NCBI RefSeq assembly: GCF_000018945.1
Contig: NC_011978.1
Location: forward strand, 1,086,729-1,150,728
Length of the DNA: 64,000 bases
Direction of reading: 5' to 3'
Source of the DNA: Thermotoga neapolitana DSM 4359
Lineage (GTDB): Bacteria > Thermotogota > Thermotogae > Thermotogales > Thermotogaceae
This document shows positions 8,366 through 16,011 of this stretch, in pieces (the first letter of the stretch is position 1; each line of letters starts with the position of its first letter). The notes under the pieces were generated by a model that was given only the letters and a program-made list of their open reading frames with translations, ran no database searches and was not told the origin of the DNA. The position numbers and the translations under genes were made by a program.

Positions 8366-9151
8366 TCATCTCTTCACGTTGGTGGCTGTTCTCAACATCT
8401 CATCGGCTGTCTGTATGACCCTCGAGTTGAACTCGTACGCCCTCTGTGCGGTGATCATGTCCACCATTTCCCTGACGACATCGACGTTGGATTTTTCCAG
8501 AAAGCCCTGTTTTATGGCTCCAAAGCCGTCCTGACCTGGAACACCTTCTATCGGATCTCCGGACGCGGGCGTTGCGATGTAGAGGTTATCTCCTATCGAT
8601 TTCAGACCGGATGGGTTCACGAACCTCACGAGCGTGATCGTTCCGAGTTGCTGTATGGTGCCATCCTGAAGTTCAGCCGAAACGATGCCGTCCGGAGAGA
8701 CGTTTATCGAAACGGCGTTTTCTGGAATGGTTATCTCGGGTACCAGAAGAAGTCCGTTCGAGGTGACAATTCTTCCCTCGCTATCCACCTTGAAACTTCC
8801 GTCCCTTGTGTAGGCGATTCTGCCATCCTGAAGTTGAATCTGGAAGAAGCCATCTCCGGCTATCGCCAGATCGAGGGCGTTGCCGGTCTGCTCGAAGTTT
8901 CCAAGGGTGAATATTCGTGTCGTTGCCGCCGTCCTCACACCGTGTCCGACGTACAGCCCCGTTGGAAGGGTGGAAGTGGCGGCTGTTGGAGTTCCAGCGT
9001 TCTTCACGTACTGATAGAGGAGATCTTGGAATTCTGCCCTCACCTTCTTGTACCCTGTGGTGTCCACGTTGGCGAGGTTGTTCGCTATGGTATCGAGTTT
9101 GAACTGTTGTGCAGACATTCCCGTTGCGGCAGAGTAAAGAGATATCATCAT
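8366..9151 (-). CDS. flgG: Flagellar distal rod protein FlgG
   Basis: Distal rod subunit. It begins SLYSAATGMSAQQFKLDTI, followed by the rod signature ANNLANVDTTGYKK, and ends SNVDVVREMVDMITAQRAYEFNSRVIQTADEML, all typical of FlgG. The length of 261 residues is normal. An in-frame codon further upstream (9172) exists, but the double ATG at 9151/9148 lies seven bases behind a GGAGGTG Shine-Dalgarno and matches family N-termini. It is preceded by flgF with a 17-base gap. Confidence 0.95.
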   Translation of the reverse strand: MMISLYSAATGMSAQQFKLDTIANNLANVDTTGYKKVRAEFQDLLYQYVKNAGTPTAATSTLPTGLYVGHGVRTAATTRIFTLGNFEQTGNALDLAIAGDGFFQIQLQDGRIAYTRDGSFKVDSEGRIVTSNGLLLVPEITIPENAVSINVSPDGIVSAELQDGTIQQLGTITLVRFVNPSGLKSIGDNLYIATPASGDPIEGVPGQDGFGAIKQGFLEKSNVDVVREMVDMITAQRAYEFNSRVIQTADEMLRTATNVKR

Positions 9152-9168
9152 ACTCAGACACCTCCAGA

Positions 9169-9927
9169 TCACTTCAGAGTAGCCAGGGAGTTGATGAGTT
9201 TTCCGTTCAGTTCATCGTTGACAAGGACCGCTCTCTGAGAGAGTTCGTAGTGTCTCATTGCAGAGATCATGTCCACCATCGCCTTCAGGGCGTTCACATT
9301 TGATTTTTCTACATAGCCCTGAAGAATCCTAAAATTTTCTGTGGGGGACGGATTTTCTCCGGTGAAGAGGGTGTTTCCAAACTTCTGAGGGTTTTCCACG
9401 GTGTACACACCGATTCTTGTTATCACGTTTCCGTTTTCGTCTCTCACATAACCTTCTCCATCCACCGTGAAACCGTCGAAGTACTCTATTCTTTCGCCGT
9501 TTTCATCCAGGAGGTATCCTCCGTAGTTTGTAACGATGTATCCACCGCTTCCCACTTCAAACTCTCCGTTTCTGGTGAAGTACTCCTGGCCGTTGAACTC
9601 TATCCTGAAAAACCCCTCACCGTCTATGGCGAGATGGTACGGGACCTTTGTTTCCTCGAGGGGGCCCTGGGAAAGATCACTTCTCACCTCGTCCAGCACG
9701 ACAGCGTACTCGAGGGGACCTATCGGAACCTTTTCTACCCTCTTTTCGATGGGATCTGGCTCCTGTCTGAAGATTTCCCTTCTCAGGTAGGCCCTGAAGG
9801 CTTCCCTGTCCTGTTTGTAGCCAGCCGTGTCGACGTTTGCCAGATCGTTGGCTATTCTGTCCAGTTTTGCCATGTCGATCAGCATGCCCATGGAGGCGTT
9901 GTAGATGCCCCTCGTCACGAAGATCAC
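9169..9927 (-). CDS. flgF: Flagellar proximal rod protein FlgF
   Basis: Proximal rod subunit of the basal body. The N-terminus GIYNASMGMLIDMAKLDRIANDL with NLANVDTAGYKQ-type residues, and the C-terminus SNVNALKAMVDMISAMRHYELSQRAV, belong to the FlgF/FlgG rod family. The 252-residue length and its position before flgG support FlgF. The GTG start at 9927 overlaps the stop of the mreB-like gene by four bases, so the two are translationally coupled. Confidence 0.9.
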   Translation of the reverse strand: MIFVTRGIYNASMGMLIDMAKLDRIANDLANVDTAGYKQDREAFRAYLRREIFRQEPDPIEKRVEKVPIGPLEYAVVLDEVRSDLSQGPLEETKVPYHLAIDGEGFFRIEFNGQEYFTRNGEFEVGSGGYIVTNYGGYLLDENGERIEYFDGFTVDGEGYVRDENGNVITRIGVYTVENPQKFGNTLFTGENPSPTENFRILQGYVEKSNVNALKAMVDMISAMRHYELSQRAVLVNDELNGKLINSLATLK

Positions 9928-10934
9928 CTCGCAAACGTTTCACAGACCGTCTTCAACAACCTTTCATCCTCCAGGAGAACACCCGTTCCTCTCGCAACAC
10001 ACGTGATCGGATCTTCGGCCACAATCGTCTTGACGTGGATTTCATCGTAGATGGTTCTGTCGAGACCTCTGAGGAGGGCTCCGCCTCCGGTGAGGTGTAT
10101 GCCGTTGTTTATGATATCGGCAGAAAGTTCTGGTGGTGTTCTTTCGAGGACGTTCTTGATCTTTGTGAGAAGGGCCATGATGATGGGTTCGATGGCTTCT
10201 CTCACGTCCTCTGAGTTCACCCGATCTGTTCTTGGAAGACCCGTTACCACGTCACGTCCTTTTATTTCGACTTCGTAGTTCTCAAAGGCAGGGTGTGTCT
10301 TTCCGATTCTCTTCTTTATCTCTTCGGCGGTGGACTCTCCTATGACGAGGCCGTACTTTTTTCGAACGAACTTTACTATCGCTTCATCCATTGCGTCTCC
10401 TGCCATCCTCACCGACTCTCCAACCACCGTGCCGCCAAGGCTGATCACGGCTATGTCCGTGGTTCCACCACCTATATCCACCACCATGTTTCCTTCAGAC
10501 GCCATGACATCTATTCCTGCACCTATTGCGGCCGCTATCGGTTCGGAAACGATGTGCACCCTTCGAGCCCCTGCGTTGAGACCAGCCTCAAAGACCGCCC
10601 TTTTTTCGACTTCGGTGATCTTCGTGGGAACCCCTATGATGAGGGAAGGCTTCATGAAGCTGAACCTTCCCACTATGCGCCTTAGAAAACTTCGAATGAT
10701 CGCTTCTATGGTTTTGTAGTCCGCTATCACACCGTCTTTCATCGGACGGATAGCTTTCAATCCTTCAGGGGTCTTTCCGAGCATCTTCTTTGCTTCCTCA
10801 CCGATTGCGACGATCTCTTCCGTCTTCTCCGATATCGCCACAACGGAGGGCTCGTGCAGAACGATTCCTTCACCTCTTTTGTAAACGATGATAGATGCTG
10901 TTCCCAGGTCTATGCCGATGTCTCCCTTTGGCAT
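9924..10934 (-). CDS. MreB-family actin-like protein (second paralog)
   Basis: Bacterial actin homolog of 336 residues. Nucleotide-binding motifs are visible: GIDLGTASI (phosphate 1), VDIGGGTTDIAVISLGG (phosphate 2), and LTGGGALLRGLD (adenosine). The sequence differs from the T. maritima MreB that was crystallised (as I remember it, starting MLRKDIGIDLGTANT), so this is probably the second MreB/Mbl-type paralog. Overlap with flgF indicates expression with the flagellar rod genes. It may organise cell-wall synthesis at basal-body sites, but that is inference. ATG 10934 has a GAGGAGG Shine-Dalgarno eight bases away. Confidence 0.88.
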   Translation of the reverse strand: MPKGDIGIDLGTASIIVYKRGEGIVLHEPSVVAISEKTEEIVAIGEEAKKMLGKTPEGLKAIRPMKDGVIADYKTIEAIIRSFLRRIVGRFSFMKPSLIIGVPTKITEVEKRAVFEAGLNAGARRVHIVSEPIAAAIGAGIDVMASEGNMVVDIGGGTTDIAVISLGGTVVGESVRMAGDAMDEAIVKFVRKKYGLVIGESTAEEIKKRIGKTHPAFENYEVEIKGRDVVTGLPRTDRVNSEDVREAIEPIIMALLTKIKNVLERTPPELSADIINNGIHLTGGGALLRGLDRTIYDEIHVKTIVAEDPITCVARGTGVLLEDERLLKTVCETFAR

Positions 10935-10993
10935 ATCGAAAACCTCCTCGTTCTGATTCTTCTTTCTTCAGGTGGGATATTCCTAAAAAAATC

Positions 10994-11069
10994 TGGTGTG
11001 CCTGGCGGGACTCGAACCCGCAACCTCTGGATCCGGAGTCCAGCGCTCTATCCGTTGAGCTACAGGCAC
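10994..11069 (-). tRNA. tRNA-Arg (anticodon CCG)
   Basis: The cloverleaf folds by hand: acceptor GTGCCTG/CAGGCAC, D-stem GCTC/GAGC, anticodon stem CTGGA/TCCAG with loop CTCCGGA (anticodon CCG, decoding CGG), T-stem GCGGG/CCCGC with TTCGAGT loop, discriminator A, and an encoded CCA. Its first ten bases overlap the end of the upstream ruvX gene. Confidence 0.96.
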
Positions 11070-11683
11070 ACCAGTTCTCCTCTTTCCGATAGATATTTTT
11101 TCAGCTGTTCACACTCTTTTCCTGAGATGATAAGATCGTACTTTTTCTCGGGAACGTTTCTTTCAACGAAGAATCCTTTCTTGTAGAAAAAATAAGCAAG
11201 AACAGGGTCCTTCGTTACCACATCGATCTCTTTCGAATCCAGTTTCAAAGAAGGATCAGGAAACTCGTACAGAAGAACCTTCCTGTCTGAAACGCTTTCC
11301 AGCGAAAGATTTACCTTCTTTCTTCTGTCTTCGATCTTCGTGCATCCCGCTGGATTTTCGACAAAAGACTGAAATATAAGAGCCGCACTCACCGCGTCGT
11401 CTCTTTTCGATACCTTACTTGCGATCCTCGTTGTGAGTCTTTCGTCGCACAGATAGGTCTCGTACTTTTTCGAAAAAGACAGGGCAACTTCGACTGTTTT
11501 GAACGTTTGCTGTGAGTATCGACCACTCATCGAAAGGGGCATTCCAAAAACTATTTTATCAGGATTCAGTCTCTCCACGAACTTTTTGAGTTCCCTGGTA
11601 GGTACGACCACGCTGTCCTGTGGAAGAATCTTTCCAAAGGCTACACCGCATTTTCTCTCACCGTAATCTATCGCAACGATCAC
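11060..11683 (-). CDS. RuvX/YqgF-like putative Holliday-junction resolvase with C-terminal extension
   Basis: RNase H-fold nuclease family involved in recombination and/or pre-16S rRNA maturation. Core motifs sit in the first 110 residues: AIDYGERKCGVAFG (first catalytic Asp), FGMPLSMSG, CDERLTT and RDDAVSAALIFQSFV (last acidic residue). Typical members have about 135-150 residues; this one has 207, with roughly 85 extra residues of unknown role. The gene starts at ATG 11683, overlapping the recJ stop. Its last four codons and stop lie inside the 5' end of tRNA-Arg, so the terminal residues LVCL are spelled partly by tRNA sequence. Confidence 0.82.
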   Translation of the reverse strand: MIVAIDYGERKCGVAFGKILPQDSVVVPTRELKKFVERLNPDKIVFGMPLSMSGRYSQQTFKTVEVALSFSKKYETYLCDERLTTRIASKVSKRDDAVSAALIFQSFVENPAGCTKIEDRRKKVNLSLESVSDRKVLLYEFPDPSLKLDSKEIDVVTKDPVLAYFFYKKGFFVERNVPEKKYDLIISGKECEQLKKYLSERGELVCL

Positions 11684-14517
11684 CTTATCACCCTGTCCCT
11701 GAAGAAGGAGTACAGATCCTTCAGGTCTTCTGTGAGAACAGAAACCGTATCTTCGAAAACCCTCTTTTCAAGATCGCCCTCCAGAACTCTCCATGGAGTT
11801 TTCCCGGAACGCAACTCCTCTATCAGGTCCATGTACAGATCCTTCAAAACATTTCCTTTTATTCCGTAATCGCTTTCGAGGATCTTCTCCAGTTCTGTCC
11901 TGTCTTTCGTCTTTTCAGTTGCACAGGCTATCTCTTCCAGTTTATCCGGACTGGGGAACAGTCTTTCCAGTTCAGCCCTACGTCTTTTCATGTCCTGAGA
12001 TGAATAGCACAGGTTGATGACAGCTCTTCTTCTTAGAAGGTCCACGATCTCGTAGATGCTGAATGGAAAGTCGTAGAAAATAATATCACCCCTGATATGG
12101 GTGGGCAGACCATCGGTGTTACTCGTGAGAATTGCCTTTCGAGCAGATCCGCTTTCTATCAATCCTACCACTTTCAATTTTTTCTCCAGATCCATGCCTG
12201 CGTAGTAAACGACCGCTTTCTTACCGAGTTTTTTGTAGATGTTCGGGATCAGTCTTTTTTCGGAAACCACTATCGAAAAACCGCTGGAACCTGCGAGTGT
12301 TTCAAGGTCGAATCGACCTCTCTGATCTGAAAACAGAAACTCTTCGAGTTCATTTGTTTTGAGATCCACAACCTCATATTCGCTGTTTCTCAAGAAGTCT
12401 TCAAGGGCCGGATTTTTCATCGAGGAGACGAAGAGAAATTTCCCGGGGTATTTTTCCAGAAGGTTCAGAAACTCCTGAACCTGACTGTTGTGGCTGTAGG
12501 ATACAAAATCCTGGAATTCGTTTACAATGAACATATCAAAGTCGTTCAGTGGAAGATGTTTCAGGAAACCCACCAGAGTGAAAACAACGATGTCGTTTTC
12601 CAGACCCCTGGTGAAGACCGAATTCACATATCCTGATGCGTTCGATGAGCTGTATCTTGCCAGACAACCTGAGACGTTCTGTGCTGAAGCGTTCGTCAGA
12701 GAAATGATTCCAAGCCTTCCGCCGGTTTCTTCCTTCACCGAAAGGAGAAACTTCGTCCTGGAAGGGTATGGAATTCTGACCAGCAGTTTTTTCTCTTTTG
12801 CTTTTTTCAGAAGAGAACTCACTTCTTTGCTCTTCACGCGAAAAATCGGTTTCACATCCAGCGAAACAAGGTAGTAAGACAGGCCGTCTCCCATGGGCCT
12901 CAGGTTGACGACAACGCTACCCCTTGTTGGAGCAACGGGAAGGGCAGAAAACGAGTTCGAGAGACTCTTGAAGTTGTACCCGATCACTTCCAGTTTCCTT
13001 TCTCCATCTTTCAGGTGGAGAAAGACATTGCTGTTGTCTTCTCCGAAGAAGTGTATCTTCTCTATGAGCAGGTTGCTGAACAGGAGCACAGGCTCGGGAT
13101 TTCCCTGACCAAACGGCATGAGAAGCTGAATGTCCTCGATGAACCTTTCATCGACGTCGTTGAGGCTCACTTCGGCATCCACCATCACTTTCTCGTCTTT
13201 CATCTCCAGGGCGACATTTTTCATGTACTCTTTGAAAGATTCCAGATGCTCTTTTCGGAGGGAGAATCCTGCAGCAGAAGAATGTCCTCCTATTTCATCG
13301 AATATCTCCAGGACGTCACCGGAGAAGGCGTTCATTATGTCGTAGCCGTTGTAACTTCTTATGGAGCCCTTGGCGTACTCATCGCTGAGAGAGACGACCG
13401 CCACGGGTTTTTCGTATCTGTTGGCAAGTTTTGCTGCTACGATACCTATAACCCCCACGTGCCAGTTTTCTCCGGCAACCACTATGATGGGATCTTTCCA
13501 CAGATCGTTCGCCTCGATCTTCTCGACTGCCTCTTTGTATATCTGCCTTTCGATTCTTCGGCGTTCGTTGTTCAGCTCCATCAATCTTTCCACAACGCCT
13601 TCGGTTCTGGCAGGATCTTTCATCGTCAGCAGCACAAAGGCATCCGTTGCACTTCCCATACGGCCCGCTGCGTTGAGACGGGGGGCTATCTTGTAACTGA
13701 TATCGTGTGAAGTGAGCTTCTTCAATCCCAGTTTCTCCAGGAGTTTTTTCAACCCCAGGCGTTCTGTTTTCATGAGGAGTTCTATACCCTTTTTCACGAA
13801 ATACCTGTTCTCGTCAAGGAGAGACACCATATCGGCGACTGTTCCGAGGGCCACCAGTTCCAGGTACTTTTCGACATCGGGATATTTCAACACCTGGGCG
13901 AGGGCCTGTACGAGTTTGTAGGTCACCCCAACACCCGCAAGGTCCCTGAAGGGATAGTCTTCTCCTGGCACTTTCGGGTTCACAACGGCATCAGCGGGTG
14001 GAATGTCTCCATTCACCTCATGGTGATCGGTCACGATCACTCTCATGCCGAGTCTTTTTGCCAGGTCTATGGATTCAACGGCCGTGATCCCACAGTCGAC
14101 CGTCACAAGACAGGAGACTCCCATCTCCTTGAAAGAAAGAACGTTTTCCTTCTGAACGCCGTAGCCTTCTTCGATCCGATGGGGGATGTAGACGTCCACC
14201 TTCCAGCCGTTCTCTTCGAGGAACTCTTTCAGCACGACGGCTGACGTTATTCCGTCCACATCGTAATCACCGTGGATCAGAACGAGTTGACCTTCGGAAC
14301 GAACTTGAAGGAGGGTTTCAACGGCTTTCTCCATGTCTTTGAAGAGGAAAGGGTCATGCTGGCAGGTTTCATCTGTGAACAGAAAAGATCTTGCAGCCTC
14401 TTCTGTGTCGATACCACGGTTCACCAGAACCCTTGCGGCTATTTCGCTGAGATCAAAACGCTGTGAAATTCTTTTCACAGCGTGTTCATCAGGGTGTGAA
14501 AGTTCCCACTTTTTCAT
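11680..14517 (-). CDS. recJ: Single-strand exonuclease RecJ with degenerate helicase-like C-terminal region
   Basis: A 5'-3' single-strand DNA exonuclease for recombination and repair. DHH-family motifs are clear in the first 450 residues: GDYDVDGITSA, TVDCGITA, VTDHHE, the DHHA1 region NWHVGVIGIVAAKLA, and GGHSSAAGFSL. Typical RecJ is about 560-580 residues; this has 945. The extra C-terminal part resembles a decayed superfamily 2 helicase: FDMFIVNEFQDF (DExx-like), FLFVSSMKNP (motif III-like), and ILTSNTDGLP (motif V-like), with no intact Walker A. ATG 14517 is preferred because a likely promoter overlaps the more upstream GTG at 14556. It heads a long co-directional run. Confidence 0.9.
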   Translation of the reverse strand: MKKWELSHPDEHAVKRISQRFDLSEIAARVLVNRGIDTEEAARSFLFTDETCQHDPFLFKDMEKAVETLLQVRSEGQLVLIHGDYDVDGITSAVVLKEFLEENGWKVDVYIPHRIEEGYGVQKENVLSFKEMGVSCLVTVDCGITAVESIDLAKRLGMRVIVTDHHEVNGDIPPADAVVNPKVPGEDYPFRDLAGVGVTYKLVQALAQVLKYPDVEKYLELVALGTVADMVSLLDENRYFVKKGIELLMKTERLGLKKLLEKLGLKKLTSHDISYKIAPRLNAAGRMGSATDAFVLLTMKDPARTEGVVERLMELNNERRRIERQIYKEAVEKIEANDLWKDPIIVVAGENWHVGVIGIVAAKLANRYEKPVAVVSLSDEYAKGSIRSYNGYDIMNAFSGDVLEIFDEIGGHSSAAGFSLRKEHLESFKEYMKNVALEMKDEKVMVDAEVSLNDVDERFIEDIQLLMPFGQGNPEPVLLFSNLLIEKIHFFGEDNSNVFLHLKDGERKLEVIGYNFKSLSNSFSALPVAPTRGSVVVNLRPMGDGLSYYLVSLDVKPIFRVKSKEVSSLLKKAKEKKLLVRIPYPSRTKFLLSVKEETGGRLGIISLTNASAQNVSGCLARYSSSNASGYVNSVFTRGLENDIVVFTLVGFLKHLPLNDFDMFIVNEFQDFVSYSHNSQVQEFLNLLEKYPGKFLFVSSMKNPALEDFLRNSEYEVVDLKTNELEEFLFSDQRGRFDLETLAGSSGFSIVVSEKRLIPNIYKKLGKKAVVYYAGMDLEKKLKVVGLIESGSARKAILTSNTDGLPTHIRGDIIFYDFPFSIYEIVDLLRRRAVINLCYSSQDMKRRRAELERLFPSPDKLEEIACATEKTKDRTELEKILESDYGIKGNVLKDLYMDLIEELRSGKTPWRVLEGDLEKRVFEDTVSVLTEDLKDLYSFFRDRVIR

Positions 14518-14546
14518 CCTCCGTAGTCTCCTTTTCTTTTTTAATA

Positions 14547-14573
14547 ATTTTACCACATCTTCGAGTGATACAA
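14547..14573 (-). promoter_or_regulatory. Probable recJ promoter
   Basis: On the minus strand, TTGTAT (14573-14568) and TAAAAT (14552-14547) are separated by 15 bases. The -10 box is preceded by TGG, giving an extended -10. Predicted transcription would start near 14540, just before the recJ ATG at 14517. The spacing is shorter than the optimal 17, so confidence is moderate. Confidence 0.45.
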
Positions 14574-14586
14574 TTTTAGTTGAAAG

Positions 14587-16011
14587 GTGGTGGTGAAGGT
14601 GTTCAAGAAGGTTTCAAGGGATCCTGTACATTCGGAGATATATCTGTATCCTTTGGAAATACTTGTAGCCGATACGAAGGTTGTTCAGAGGTTGAGATTT
14701 CTGTCTCAGCTTGCGGGAGCGACGATGGTGTACCCTGGAGCAACGCACACCAGGTTTGCCCATTCCCTTGGAACGATGCACATAGCGGGTATATACGCCA
14801 GGAACCTGTTCGACGATCACAGTCGGATCAGGTTGATACGTCTTGCGGCCCTTTTGCACGATGTGGGACACGGTCCTTTCAGCCATCAATTCGACGATGT
14901 GGTCTTCAAAAAGTACGGTTACGAAGACGGCCACGATGAGTTCAGGGATAGACTGATCCTTGAGAAACTACCGGAGGAGATGAAGAGGGTCTACAACACT
15001 TACAACTCGAGGTTGAAGCGTGCGGTGGAAGAGGATGTGACGAAGACCGTGGGGGACCTTCCCATCGAGGAGGCGTTCCAGGAGATTGCAAAGAGGGTTG
15101 TGGAGATTTTCAGGGGGGAAGAGACGGGAAGCGTTGATTTCAACGTGATACAGGGACCACTGGGAGCAGACAGACTAGATTTCCTTCTGAGGGACTCGTA
15201 CCACAGCGGCGTTGGACACTTTGCGCCGATGAACGTGGACAGGGTTCTCAGAAACTCCCTTGTCAGAGTGAAGGACGGAAAGGAAATCCTGTGCTATCAT
15301 GTGAAAGTGGTGGACAACATTTACTCCATACTCTTCAGCAGGTTCATGATGTACAAGAACGTCTATTTCCACAAGACATCGCGTGCGGCAGATCTCATGA
15401 TCCAGGAGATGCTCTCGTACGCCTGTGAAATTCTCAACCTGGAAGAGCGGCTGAAAGACCTGGATGAATTTCTTGAACTCACAGATTACTCCATTCTCAA
15501 AGAACTGGAAATGAAGGGTGACGAGAGGGTCAAAAAACTCATAAACAGGTTCAAGAATCGTGACCTGTGGAAGATGGTGGTAGAACGCCCGTTCTCTGCC
15601 GAGGGTTTTGATCCATCTGAGCTGAGCCTTTCGGCGGCACAGAATTTGATCGACAGGATAGTTGAGAACATCCGCAGTGTTTTGGAAAGCGGTGATGTAG
15701 AGGACGAAGACAAAAAAATCCTTTCCGACATCTGTGAGAGGAAAGACGATTACTTCAGAATCGACACACCCTACAAACTCACAATCTTTCATCCGGACGA
15801 ATTTCTGCAGAACAACGTGTTCCTTTACGATCCAGGATCTGACGAGGTGCTCACCGTAGACGAATACGTGAAGAAGTATCCTGCTTACAGGTTGATGGTG
15901 AGTAACATGATACAGATAGTCAGGATATACGTAACGGAGGATGTGCGAGAGATCCTGTACAGGTACAGAGTCGTGCCGGAGGACGGAAGAAGGGCGGTCA
16001 CAAGATGGTGA
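14587..16011 (+). CDS. HD-domain phosphohydrolase (dNTPase/SAMHD1-like)
   Basis: Metal-dependent phosphohydrolase of the family that includes deoxynucleotide triphosphohydrolases. The motif order fits: VQRLRFLSQLAGATMVYPGATHTRFAHS with the first His, LLHDVGHGPFSHQFD (HD pair) near residue 89, and a later Asp in GPLGADRLDFLLRDS near residue 195. At 474 residues it is the size of the YdhJ-type members. Several in-frame GTG codons (14587, 14590, 14593, 14599) follow AAAGGTGG, so the exact start is uncertain. The 3' end overlaps the dehydratase gene by seven bases. The substrate is unverified. Confidence 0.85.
   Translation: MVVKVFKKVSRDPVHSEIYLYPLEILVADTKVVQRLRFLSQLAGATMVYPGATHTRFAHSLGTMHIAGIYARNLFDDHSRIRLIRLAALLHDVGHGPFSHQFDDVVFKKYGYEDGHDEFRDRLILEKLPEEMKRVYNTYNSRLKRAVEEDVTKTVGDLPIEEAFQEIAKRVVEIFRGEETGSVDFNVIQGPLGADRLDFLLRDSYHSGVGHFAPMNVDRVLRNSLVRVKDGKEILCYHVKVVDNIYSILFSRFMMYKNVYFHKTSRAADLMIQEMLSYACEILNLEERLKDLDEFLELTDYSILKELEMKGDERVKKLINRFKNRDLWKMVVERPFSAEGFDPSELSLSAAQNLIDRIVENIRSVLESGDVEDEDKKILSDICERKDDYFRIDTPYKLTIFHPDEFLQNNVFLYDPGSDEVLTVDEYVKKYPAYRLMVSNMIQIVRIYVTEDVREILYRYRVVPEDGRRAVTRW

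Noticed and set aside
10970..10993. Terminator after tRNA-Arg
   Set aside because: There is a run of T residues but no stem-loop before it, so termination here is not supported.
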